Below are positions 7,660-13,551 of a stretch of DNA of 13,551 nt, in pieces. A program made the translations under genes and the position numbers. Location of the stretch: NCBI GenBank assembly GCA_946008205.1, contig CAMGAZ010000018.1, forward strand, positions 1 to 13,551, given 5' to 3'. The DNA comes from an uncultured Clostridium sp. (GTDB taxonomy: Bacteria; Bacillota; Clostridia; TANB77; CAG-508). The notes beneath the pieces were generated by a model. That model saw only the letters and a list, made by a program, of their open reading frames with translations. It did no database searches and was not told the DNA's origin. Position 1 is the stretch's first letter, and the number at the start of each line of letters is the position of its first letter.

Positions 7660-8769
7660 ATGAATTACTTAATAGTAGGTTCGGGTCTTTTTGGCGCAGT
7701 GTTTGCTCATGAGACTGCAAAGCGTGGAAATCAAGTTACAGTAATTGAAAAAAGAAATCATATTGCAGGTAACATCTATACTAAAGAAGTAGATGGTATA
7801 CAGGTTCATGAATATGGTGCCCATATTTTCCATACTTCTAATAAGAAAGTTTGGGATTATGTACATAAATTTGCTGATTTTAATCGTTATACTAATAGCC
7901 CCGTTGCCAATTACAAGGGACATATGTATAACTTGCCATTCAATATGAATACCTTCAATGAAATGTGGGGCGTTAGAACGCCACAAGAAGCTATGGCTAA
8001 AATCAATGAGCAACGTCAAGAAATGGCAGGTAAAGAACCTAATAATTTGGAAGAACAAGCTATTTCTTTAATTGGTAGAGATATCTACGAAAAATTAATT
8101 AAAGGATATACTGAAAAACAATGGGGTAGACCATGTACTGAATTACCGGCTTTTATTATTAAACGTCTTCCAGTTCGATTAATTTATGATAATAACTATT
8201 TCAATGATGATTATCAAGGGATCCCAATTGGTGGTTACACCAAAATGGTAGAAAAGGTGCTTGATCATCCAAATATTACTGTGAAGCTTAACACTGATTT
8301 CTTTGATAAGAAGGATGAATATCTTAAGAACTACGATAAGGTAGTTTACACGGGAATGATTGATAAGTTCTTCGATTATAAATTAGGCGAACTAGAATAT
8401 CGTTCACTTCGATTTGAAACTGAAGAAAAAAATGTTGGCAATTACCAGGGGAATGCTGTTATTAACTATACTGATGCTGAAACGCCATATACACGTGTAA
8501 TTGAACATAAGCATTTTGAATTTGGTAAAGGTGATAAGGACAAGACTATTATTACGCGAGAATATCCAGCTGATTGGCATCGTGGGGATGAGCCATATTA
8601 CCCAGTAAATAATGATCGCAATAATCAACTTTATGCTAAATATACTGAATTAGCTAAAAAGCAAGAGAAAGTTATTTTTGGTGGGCGTCTTGGTCAATAT
8701 AAGTATTACAATATGGATCAGGTTATTGAAGCTGCATTAAAAGCAGTTCGCAAAGAATTTGGTGAGTGA
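7660..8769 (+). CDS. glf: UDP-galactopyranose mutase
   Basis: A 369-residue flavoenzyme that interconverts UDP-galactopyranose and UDP-galactofuranose, supplying the furanose donor for EPS. The FAD-binding N-terminus reads NYLIVGSGLFGAVFAHE (2-18), followed by VIEKRNHIAGNIY (28-40) and YGAHIFHTSNKKVW (52-65). YTEKQWGRP (150-158), IPIGGYTKM (188-196) and TPYTRVIEHKHFEFG (275-289) are family signatures. Arg173 and Arg279 correspond by position to the two arginines that bind the substrate phosphates in characterised enzymes. The length is standard. A GGAG site (7649-7652) lies seven bases before the ATG, and the gene follows two bases after the previous stop. Its base composition is visibly richer in G+C than the glycosyltransferases before it, marking the edge of the variable cassette. 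Confidence 0.97.
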   Translation: MNYLIVGSGLFGAVFAHETAKRGNQVTVIEKRNHIAGNIYTKEVDGIQVHEYGAHIFHTSNKKVWDYVHKFADFNRYTNSPVANYKGHMYNLPFNMNTFNEMWGVRTPQEAMAKINEQRQEMAGKEPNNLEEQAISLIGRDIYEKLIKGYTEKQWGRPCTELPAFIIKRLPVRLIYDNNYFNDDYQGIPIGGYTKMVEKVLDHPNITVKLNTDFFDKKDEYLKNYDKVVYTGMIDKFFDYKLGELEYRSLRFETEEKNVGNYQGNAVINYTDAETPYTRVIEHKHFEFGKGDKDKTIITREYPADWHRGDEPYYPVNNDRNNQLYAKYTELAKKQEKVIFGGRLGQYKYYNMDQVIEAALKAVRKEFGE

Positions 8770-8776
8770 AATTTAA

Positions 8777-10204
8777 ATGAAGGTCATTCGAAATTATCTC
8801 TATAATGTAGGATATCAAGTATTAGCAATAATAGTTCCGCTTATTACATCGGCATATATCAGTCGTGTATTACGACCTGAAGGTGTAGGTGCTAATGCTT
8901 TTACAAATTCCATTATTCAATACTTTATCTTATTTGCTAGTATGGGAATTGGTTATTATGGGAATCGGCAAATAGCCTATGTTCGAGATAATCGAACTAA
9001 AATGGCCAAAACTTTTTGGGAGATTCAAATAGTTAAAACAATAATGACTCTGGTGTCAATTATTGCTTTTGAGATCTTCCTTATTTTTTATACTCGACAG
9101 TTTGATTATATGTTGGCTCAGTCGCTTAATCTAATTGCTGTTGCTTTTGACATTTCTTGGTTTTATGAAGGTGTTGAAAACTTTAAAGTAACGGTTTTAA
9201 AGAACTCACTGGTAAAGATTGTATCAATGATAGCAATCTTTCTTTTTATCAAGGGACCAAATGATGTAACCCTATATATTGTGGTTTTAGCACTATCAAC
9301 TTTATTGGGTAATTTGACTCTATGGCCAGACATTTATCGTGATTTACCTAAAGTGAGGATAAAAAGGCTGAATCCGTGGATTCACTTTTTACCTATGGCA
9401 GAATTATTTATTCCGCAAATTGCTACCCAAGTCTATGTTCAACTTAATCGTACAATGCTGGGAGTAATGGTTAATGAAACAGCATCTGGATATTATCAAT
9501 ATTCAGATAACTTAGTGAAACTAATCTTGGCCTTGGTGACCGCAACTGGTACAGTAATGTTGCCACATGTGGCTAACGCAGTTTCACATGGTGATATGAA
9601 AAAAGTAAATCAGATGTTATACAAATCATTTGATTTTGTGTCAGCTGTGGCAGTACCTATGATGTTTGGCCTGGCTGCAATTTCGTTGACTTTAGCACCC
9701 AAGTATTATGGTCCTGGTTATGATCCAGTTGGTCCAGCGATGATGATCGAATCCATCGTAATTTTGATGATTGCTTGGAGTAATGCACTTGGTGTGCAGT
9801 ACCTATTACCAATTCACCATCAGAAGCAATTTACAATTTCTGTTACAGTGGGTGCTGTAGTAAACATAATTTTAAATTTCCCATTAATTCACTTTTATGG
9901 GTTGAATGGTGCTATGTGGTCAACTGTTTTGTCCGAAATTAGTGTTACTTTGTATCAACTGATTGCGGTTCGAGGTTTGTTGAGCTATAGGACTCTATTT
10001 AACAGCCTATGGAAGTATTTGGTCTCTGGTGTAGTAATGTTTTTGCCAGTCTTTTGGATGAATACACATTTGAAAGATTCTTGGTTGATGATGGGATTCG
10101 AAGTTATTGTTGGTATTATTATTTATACCATTATGATGTTAGTACTAAGGGCACCTATTGTTGGTGAAGCAAAGAAGTTGGTACGAGAGAGGTTAGGAAA
10201 GTAA
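8777..10204 (+). CDS. wzx: Wzx-type repeat-unit flippase
   Basis: A 475-residue polytopic membrane protein of the polysaccharide biosynthesis (RfbX/Wzx, MATE-like MOP) superfamily with 12 to 14 hydrophobic segments. The N-terminus, NYLYNVGYQVLAIIVPLIT then YISRVLRPEGVGANAFTNS, is characteristic of lactobacillal and streptococcal Wzx. Later recognisable parts are FDISWFYEGVENF, LNRTMLGVMVNETASGYYQ and AWSNALGVQYLLP. Its role is to move the undecaprenyl-PP-linked repeat from the inner to the outer leaflet for Wzy. It is the last gene of the operon: a terminator follows within seven bases of its stop. A GGTGAG overlapping the end of glf is the only ribosome site, so translation may partly depend on glf. 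The flippase role is inferred from family and gene order. Confidence 0.93.
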   Translation: MKVIRNYLYNVGYQVLAIIVPLITSAYISRVLRPEGVGANAFTNSIIQYFILFASMGIGYYGNRQIAYVRDNRTKMAKTFWEIQIVKTIMTLVSIIAFEIFLIFYTRQFDYMLAQSLNLIAVAFDISWFYEGVENFKVTVLKNSLVKIVSMIAIFLFIKGPNDVTLYIVVLALSTLLGNLTLWPDIYRDLPKVRIKRLNPWIHFLPMAELFIPQIATQVYVQLNRTMLGVMVNETASGYYQYSDNLVKLILALVTATGTVMLPHVANAVSHGDMKKVNQMLYKSFDFVSAVAVPMMFGLAAISLTLAPKYYGPGYDPVGPAMMIESIVILMIAWSNALGVQYLLPIHHQKQFTISVTVGAVVNIILNFPLIHFYGLNGAMWSTVLSEISVTLYQLIAVRGLLSYRTLFNSLWKYLVSGVVMFLPVFWMNTHLKDSWLMMGFEVIVGIIIYTIMMLVLRAPIVGEAKKLVRERLGK

Positions 10205-10210
10205 GTTTGT

Positions 10211-10237
10211 AGTCAGCTAATAAGCTGGCTATTTTTT
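10211..10237 (+). terminator. Rho-independent terminator of the EPS operon
   Basis: AGTCAGCT (10211-10218) pairs with AGCTGGCT (10223-10230) over eight base pairs, one of them a G-U, with an AATA loop. A run of six T follows at 10232-10237. It lies directly after the wzx stop and before a new ribosome site, so it marks the end of the EPS transcript. Confidence 0.85.
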
Positions 10238-10271
10238 GATATGTCCATGTTTTTAATACGAGGAGAGAAAC

Positions 10272-10661
10272 ATGAAAAAAAGACAAAACAAAACCTTTCA
10301 AACTTTTGAAAAAGTAACTGATAATATTAGTTATACGGCTATGTCATTTTCGATTTTTTGGCTTACTTTTTTGATATTAAGTGGCATGATTATTAGAATT
10401 GATAGCTATACAAACTTAGCAAAAGGAAATGATATCCTACAAGTACTAATACTAATAGTTATCTTGTTAATTAGTATGGTAGTATTTTGGATGTCATACA
10501 GATTTTTGGCACCCAAGATTATGGATATTATTTCAAAGAAATTGGATCTTCCGATTAGTCAAATACCAGATCAGATAACAATCATATTTGCAATTATTGT
10601 TATCTATGTAGCATCATTAATATCAATAAACATGATCAAGAGTTCTTTTAATGTGCTGTGA
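10272..10661 (+). CDS. Expressible N-terminal fragment: small three-helix membrane protein
   Basis: This is the part of the broken gene that can be translated as it stands: 129 residues from an ATG with a good Shine-Dalgarno site (GGAG, six bases upstream) to the TGA. The N-terminus is basic (KKRQNK), followed by a helix rich in S, F, I and L, a second starting ILQVLILIVILL, and a third starting ITIIFAIIVIYVASL. Between the last two is a short soluble loop with a DLPISQIPDQ segment. No enzyme motif is visible. It may be a stable truncated product or nonfunctional. Confidence 0.5.
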   Translation: MKKRQNKTFQTFEKVTDNISYTAMSFSIFWLTFLILSGMIIRIDSYTNLAKGNDILQVLILIVILLISMVVFWMSYRFLAPKIMDIISKKLDLPISQIPDQITIIFAIIVIYVASLISINMIKSSFNVL

Positions 10662-11051
10662 CTGCCAGATTCTGGGTCAATTGCTGCTCTTTCTTCTGTA
10701 TGTATGGCAGCCGTTGCATATATAGGAAATCATGCTTCGATTTTCGTTATTTCTATAATAGATGATCGAGGAATGGTTTATAATCAGAGCGAAGAAATTG
10801 AAGGGGAAAAGGTAATATTATGGCTTACCAATGTTGGTGGAAAAACTGGAAATATTAAGTACCTTGGTTGGTGTGAAGAAAAAGATAGAAGAGATATACT
10901 GTTCAATGGAATTTTTTCTGGCATACATACTTTTAACCATGAAAATATCAATGACATCATTACCCAAAAATTTGAAAAAGTAGAGCCAGGAATGTATACT
11001 TCAAAAAAACAATATGGTTTAAGCGAGCAATGCCGCCAGAGTTTTATTTAG
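10662..11051 (+). pseudogene. Middle fragment of the broken membrane protein gene
   Basis: The same frame as the preceding fragment, open for 129 codons after the TGA. The first ATG inside it is at 10704, with no Shine-Dalgarno site before it and in the middle of a hydrophobic segment (IAALSSVCMAAVAYIG), so it is unlikely to start a real protein. The soluble part has a beta-rich look with IDDRGMVYNQSEEIEGEKVI, LWLTNVGGKTGNIKYLGW and ENINDIITQKFEKVEPGMY. The last 14 residues before the TAG are out-of-frame product of the frameshift at the A run. Confidence 0.5.
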
Positions 11052-11075
11052 TTTTTATGGATTCAACTGGGAAGA

Positions 11076-11249
11076 TTATATTTCAGAAGATAAATCGCAG
11101 CGTTGAAGAGAGAAAAAGTTAGCTTTAATAACTATAAAATTTGGTGGAACGAAAAAATAGTTACTCATTTGCCTAATTAGAGTAACTATTTTTTTATCCT
11201 GCTTTTTGCGTATGCAATTTACCTTTTTCTTATGTTTATATGCTTTCAT
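11076..11249 (-). CDS. Small basic ORF with strong Shine-Dalgarno site, unknown
   Basis: On the minus strand, GGAGG (complement of 11258-11262) stands eight bases before an ATG at 11249, an almost ideal start. The predicted 57-residue product begins MKAYKHKKKVNCIRKKQDKK and is strongly basic. There is no recognised domain, signal peptide or membrane helix. It runs through the 15-bp hairpin and over the end of the broken plus-strand gene. If the hairpin terminates on this strand, the message would end after roughly 20-35 codons without a stop. It could be a short leader-like ORF, a remnant of a decayed gene whose start survived, or chance. The in-frame GTG at 11258 overlaps the Shine-Dalgarno site and is less likely to be the start. 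Confidence 0.33.
   Translation of the reverse strand: MKAYKHKKKVNCIRKKQDKKIVTLIRQMSNYFFVPPNFIVIKANFFSLQRCDLSSEI
11152..11194. terminator. Perfect 15-bp hairpin, likely bidirectional terminator
   Basis: The arms 11152-11166 and 11180-11194 are exact reverse complements over 15 bp, closing a 13-base loop. The left arm begins with six A and the right arm ends in a T run to 11195, so it can stop transcription from either side. On the plus strand it ends the broken membrane protein transcript 30 bases after the recovered stop and isolates the downstream fructosyltransferase gene. Confidence 0.88.
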
Positions 11250-11315
11250 ATTTTTCACCTCCGTGCTAGTTTTAGGACTCCAATTTTAGCTAATATTTCA
11301 ATTTGATTAAGAAGG

Positions 11316-11344
11316 TTTCCAAAATTCGAACAAGATATTATAAT
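11316..11344 (+). promoter_or_regulatory. Probable sigma-A promoter of the fructosyltransferase gene
   Basis: A consensus -10 box TATAAT (11339-11344) is preceded, with a 17-base spacer, by TTTCCA (11316-11321), which shares four of six bases with TTGACA. Transcription would start near 11351, leaving a leader of about 33 bases with an AGAAGGGA ribosome site at 11364-11371. I saw no clear operator, catabolite-response site or riboswitch in this stretch. Confidence 0.6.
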
Positions 11345-11383
11345 AAACTGGCTATGGGATAACAGAAGGGAAATTGAACAGAG

Positions 11384-13375
11384 ATGAACAAGAGAAGTAC
11401 ATTAGTTACCTTTGCATCAGCAGCTGTTTTACTCGGCTTATTCAACATAAATAACAGTCAAACAGTTAAAGCTGATACAGTAGAACAACCTGCAACTGAT
11501 CAGAGAAATACGCAAACTACGACTGCTAATAATCAAAATAGTAAATCAGATCAAGATCAGTCACAAAATAATCAAAATACTGATGTAGCTGCTGATCAAA
11601 CACAAAATCAGACTAATCAAAATAATACTGTAACAGATAATACCAATAATCCTGACAACCAGAATAACACTGGTGCTACAGCTACTGATACCACTAATGC
11701 TAATCAAGACACTCAAAACCAAGTAGGAGGGTTCACGGACACTACTCAATCTACTAATGATTATGCTTCTAACAGTGTTAGTGATACTAGTTATGTTCAG
11801 AATAATGACGCTGTAGTTTATAACTTAGATCCGCAAACTGTGCAAATGTTGCGAGCTGCAGAGTTTAATCCTAAAGATTTAACTGAAGTCCAACTTAAGG
11901 AAGTAAGAAAGTTGAACTTTAATGAGCTTGATAAGGATACCAGTACTCACTGGAGCTATGATCAATATGCTGGCGTGGCTAAGAAAATGATTGATCAAGA
12001 TGCGCAATATCGCGTACCATATTTTAATGCTAAAAAGATTAAAAATATGCCAGCAACTGTAACTCGTGATGCACAAACAGGTAAAGTAGCAGAATTAGAA
12101 ATTTGGGATTCATGGCCAGTACAAGATGCTAAGACAGGTAGAGTTGTTAACTATAAAGGTTATCAATTAATGATTGCCATGATGGGAATTCCTCAGCAAA
12201 ACGATGCCCACATTTATTTGCTCTATAACAAGTACAATGACAATAACTTTAACCACTGGAAATGTGCTGGTCCAATCTTTGGTTTTAATGCCAAGCCAAC
12301 TGATCAAGAATGGTCGGGTTCAGCAACTGTGAACAAAGATGGCAGTATTCAATTGTTCTATACTGATGTCGATACTCGTGAAAATACAAATCATCAGAAG
12401 ATTTCAACGGTTAACTTGAAGTTAAAGGTTAATAAGAAGAAAAGTACCATTTCGATTGCCAAGAGAAGTCACCGGCATGTTTTATTCCAAGGTGATGGCT
12501 ATTATTATCAAACATATAAGCAATGGAAGTCTACCAATAAAGGTGCAGATAACATTGCTATGCGTGATGCGCATGTGATCTCTATTGGTGGTAAGCGTTA
12601 CCTGATTTTTGAAGCTTCAACTGGTAGCAATAATTATCAAGGTGCAAACCAAGTCTATAATTGGAAGAATTACGGTGGCACACCTAAGGAAGCTTTGCAA
12701 AACTTTTTAAAGGTTACTGCAAATGATGATATGAGAAGCCGTGCTACCTGGGCTAATGCAGCTGTAGGAATTATTCGCCTTACTAAGAGTGAAAATAATC
12801 CTAAAGTTGCCAAAGTTTTACCACCATTAGTTAATAGCTTAATGGTTTCTGATGAAATTGAGCGGTCAAATATTATTCCAATGAACGGCAAGTATTACCT
12901 ATTTACTACGACTCGTTTGAATCGTGGTGCTGGTGATGATTTGTGGCAACAAGCTGATGCCAAAGTTGGTGATAATGTTGCGATGCTTGGTTGGGTATCA
13001 GATCATTTGACTTATGGTTATAAGCCACTTAATGGCGATGCTGCAGTTTTGGTAGCTAGCGTTCCATTTAATTGGAGAACCTCAACTTACTCATACTACG
13101 CTGTTCCAGTTAAGGGTAAGAGCAATGAAGTGTTGGTAACTTCATACATGACCAACCGTGGTTTTGCTTCCGGTCCTAACAAGCGTTCAACCATGGCGCC
13201 AGCCTTTTTGGTCAAGATCAATGGCGATACAACCGAAGTTGAAAACGTGGCTACAGCCCAAGGCGACTGGGTTTACGACAAGAAGAGCAAGCGCAAGTCA
13301 ATGATTGTGAAGACGATTCGCGACGCACATTTGAAGGGTGAACCGATTGACCATAGTTTGCTTGTGAATGTGTAG
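11384..13375 (+). CDS. Secreted GH68 fructosyltransferase (levansucrase/inulosucrase) lacking a wall anchor
   Basis: A 663-residue extracellular enzyme that splits sucrose and polymerises the fructose into fructan. The signal peptide (1-30) has a KR N-region, a hydrophobic core and a VKA cut site before DTVEQ. A low-complexity linker rich in Asn, Gln, Thr and Asp follows (about 31-145), then the five-bladed GH68 domain (about 146-655). Catalytic residues by comparison with SacB (D86, D247, E342) are nucleophile D242 in EIWDSWPVQD, stabiliser D395 in MRDAHVIS, and acid/base E493 in SDEIERSNII. Lactobacillal relatives usually continue into a repeat-rich tail and LPXTG anchor; this one stops at EPIDHSLLVNV, so it is probably released or bound by charge. 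Levan or inulin specificity cannot be decided here. It has its own promoter and terminator. The 3' half is much richer in G+C than the linker region. Confidence 0.94.
   Translation: MNKRSTLVTFASAAVLLGLFNINNSQTVKADTVEQPATDQRNTQTTTANNQNSKSDQDQSQNNQNTDVAADQTQNQTNQNNTVTDNTNNPDNQNNTGATATDTTNANQDTQNQVGGFTDTTQSTNDYASNSVSDTSYVQNNDAVVYNLDPQTVQMLRAAEFNPKDLTEVQLKEVRKLNFNELDKDTSTHWSYDQYAGVAKKMIDQDAQYRVPYFNAKKIKNMPATVTRDAQTGKVAELEIWDSWPVQDAKTGRVVNYKGYQLMIAMMGIPQQNDAHIYLLYNKYNDNNFNHWKCAGPIFGFNAKPTDQEWSGSATVNKDGSIQLFYTDVDTRENTNHQKISTVNLKLKVNKKKSTISIAKRSHRHVLFQGDGYYYQTYKQWKSTNKGADNIAMRDAHVISIGGKRYLIFEASTGSNNYQGANQVYNWKNYGGTPKEALQNFLKVTANDDMRSRATWANAAVGIIRLTKSENNPKVAKVLPPLVNSLMVSDEIERSNIIPMNGKYYLFTTTRLNRGAGDDLWQQADAKVGDNVAMLGWVSDHLTYGYKPLNGDAAVLVASVPFNWRTSTYSYYAVPVKGKSNEVLVTSYMTNRGFASGPNKRSTMAPAFLVKINGDTTEVENVATAQGDWVYDKKSKRKSMIVKTIRDAHLKGEPIDHSLLVNV
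11476..11818 (+). repeat. Low-complexity Asn/Gln/Thr/Asp-rich linker coding region
   Basis: Codons for residues about 32-145 of the fructosyltransferase are dominated by AAT/AAC, CAA/CAG, ACT/ACA and GAT. There is no fixed repeat unit, only irregular alternation such as NQNTDV, DQTQNQTNQNN and NTNNPDNQNN. This N-terminal variable region is usual in lactobacillal GH68 enzymes and probably acts as a flexible, hydrophilic spacer after secretion. Confidence 0.75.
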
Positions 13376-13423
13376 AGTTGAAATTGGATTATTAATTTCT
13401 GTAGTGAGACAATTAACAGGTTT

Positions 13424-13462
13424 GCGGTCTGCGTTCCTATGAACGAAGGCCGCTTTTATTTT
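13424..13462 (+). terminator. Rho-independent terminator after the fructosyltransferase gene
   Basis: GCGGTCTGCGTTC (13424-13436) pairs with GAACGAAGGCCGC (13441-13453) with one G-U pair and one mismatch, a CTAT loop and the tail TTTTATTTT. It lies about 50 bases after the stop. Beyond it, to the window edge at 13551, there is no ORF or other feature I can support. Confidence 0.88.
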
Positions 13463-13551
13463 GGCGTGGTATATTATTATTGTTTGTTAATTCAAACGTA
13501 AGCGTCAAATAAAATAGTGTACTTAAAAACCGTCCCAGTTACTGTTATACT

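Larger units (their letters stand above)
10272..11122 (+). pseudogene. Membrane protein of unknown function, interrupted by an in-frame TGA and a frameshift
   Basis: Three coding pieces read on as one protein. Piece one (10272-10658) has a GGAG site at 10262-10265 and encodes 129 residues with three membrane helices (about 24-42, 57-77 and 101-121). It is cut by TGA at 10659-10661, but the same frame stays open to a TAG at 11049-11051, beginning LPDSGSIAALSSV and containing a probable fourth helix. Near 11003-11009 a run of seven A is followed, in the -1 frame, by a very protein-like tail (KKTIWFKRAMPPEF, YLVFMDSTGKIIFQK) ending at TAG 11120-11122. Restoring one A and one sense codon gives about 283 residues: four helices and a soluble C-terminal domain of about 120 residues. 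I do not recognise the family. Recoding at the stop and A-run, or sequencing error, are alternatives to decay. Confidence 0.72.

Noticed and set aside
7669..8058. 129-residue minus-strand ORF inside glf
   Set aside because: It lies wholly against a well-conserved gene, has a Phe/Ile/Met-rich composition expected of an antisense shadow, and has no domain.
10236..10257. Promoter for the broken membrane gene (TTGATA with TTTAAT)
   Set aside because: The spacer is only about ten bases, too short for a sigma-A promoter; its promoter was not identified.
10704..11051. Independent 115-residue gene starting at ATG 10704
   Set aside because: There is no ribosome site, the start is in the middle of a hydrophobic segment, and it is in frame with the preceding ORF, so it is better seen as part of one broken gene.
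11025..11106. The third reading frame (+1) after the A run as the true tail (NAARVLFSFYGFNWEDYI)
   Set aside because: It also reads plausibly, but the -1 frame joins directly at the A run through IWFKRAMPPEF, has a more balanced composition and ends just before the terminator. The choice is not fully certain.
11339..11345. Divergent promoter for the minus-strand small ORF using the same TATAAT region
   Set aside because: ATTATAAT is nearly symmetric, but no acceptable -35 box lies at the right distance on the minus strand.
11476..11818. CRISPR or tandem repeat array
   Set aside because: The repetition comes from N/Q/T/D codons of a low-complexity linker with no fixed unit or spacers.

Overview
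The window looks like a chromosomal piece of a low-GC Lactobacillus, probably of the L. johnsonii / L. gasseri / L. acidophilus branch. The evidence is the A+T-rich DNA, the strong GGAG-type ribosome binding sites, the typical Wzy-dependent exopolysaccharide (EPS) gene order and a secreted glycoside hydrolase family 68 fructosyltransferase of lactobacillal type. The species is an inference.

Positions 1-10204 are the distal part of an EPS/capsule operon, all on the plus strand with tiny gaps or overlaps. It opens with the 3' end of a CpsB/EpsC-type tyrosine phosphatase (1-398) and the priming sugar-phosphate transferase epsE (428-1072). Six glycosyltransferase-type genes follow (a DUF4422 protein, two paralogous RfbF-like GT2 enzymes, another GT2, a GT92-like enzyme and a GT-B enzyme), with an EpsG-like Wzy polymerase among them. 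The operon ends with UDP-galactopyranose mutase (glf), a Wzx flippase and a rho-independent terminator. Together these genes would start a lipid-linked repeat on undecaprenyl phosphate, extend it by up to six sugars (at least one probably galactofuranose), flip it and polymerise it outside. The glycosyltransferase block (about 1.1-7.6 kb) is far more A+T-rich than the phosphatase, glf and wzx around it, as expected of an exchangeable serotype cassette.

Positions 10272-11122 hold an unrecognised membrane protein gene that appears broken twice: an in-frame TGA at 10659-10661 and a one-base frameshift at a run of seven A at 11003-11009. Joining the three pieces gives a coherent protein of about 283 residues. 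A perfect 15-bp hairpin at 11152-11194 ends it and could also work on the other strand. There, a small ORF with a very good Shine-Dalgarno site runs straight through the hairpin.

Positions 11384-13375 encode a secreted GH68 levansucrase/inulosucrase with all catalytic residues but no LPXTG wall anchor, followed by its own terminator. The window thus joins two polysaccharide systems: a heteropolysaccharide made inside the cell and a fructan made outside from sucrose. No RNA gene, CRISPR array or complete mobile element was found.
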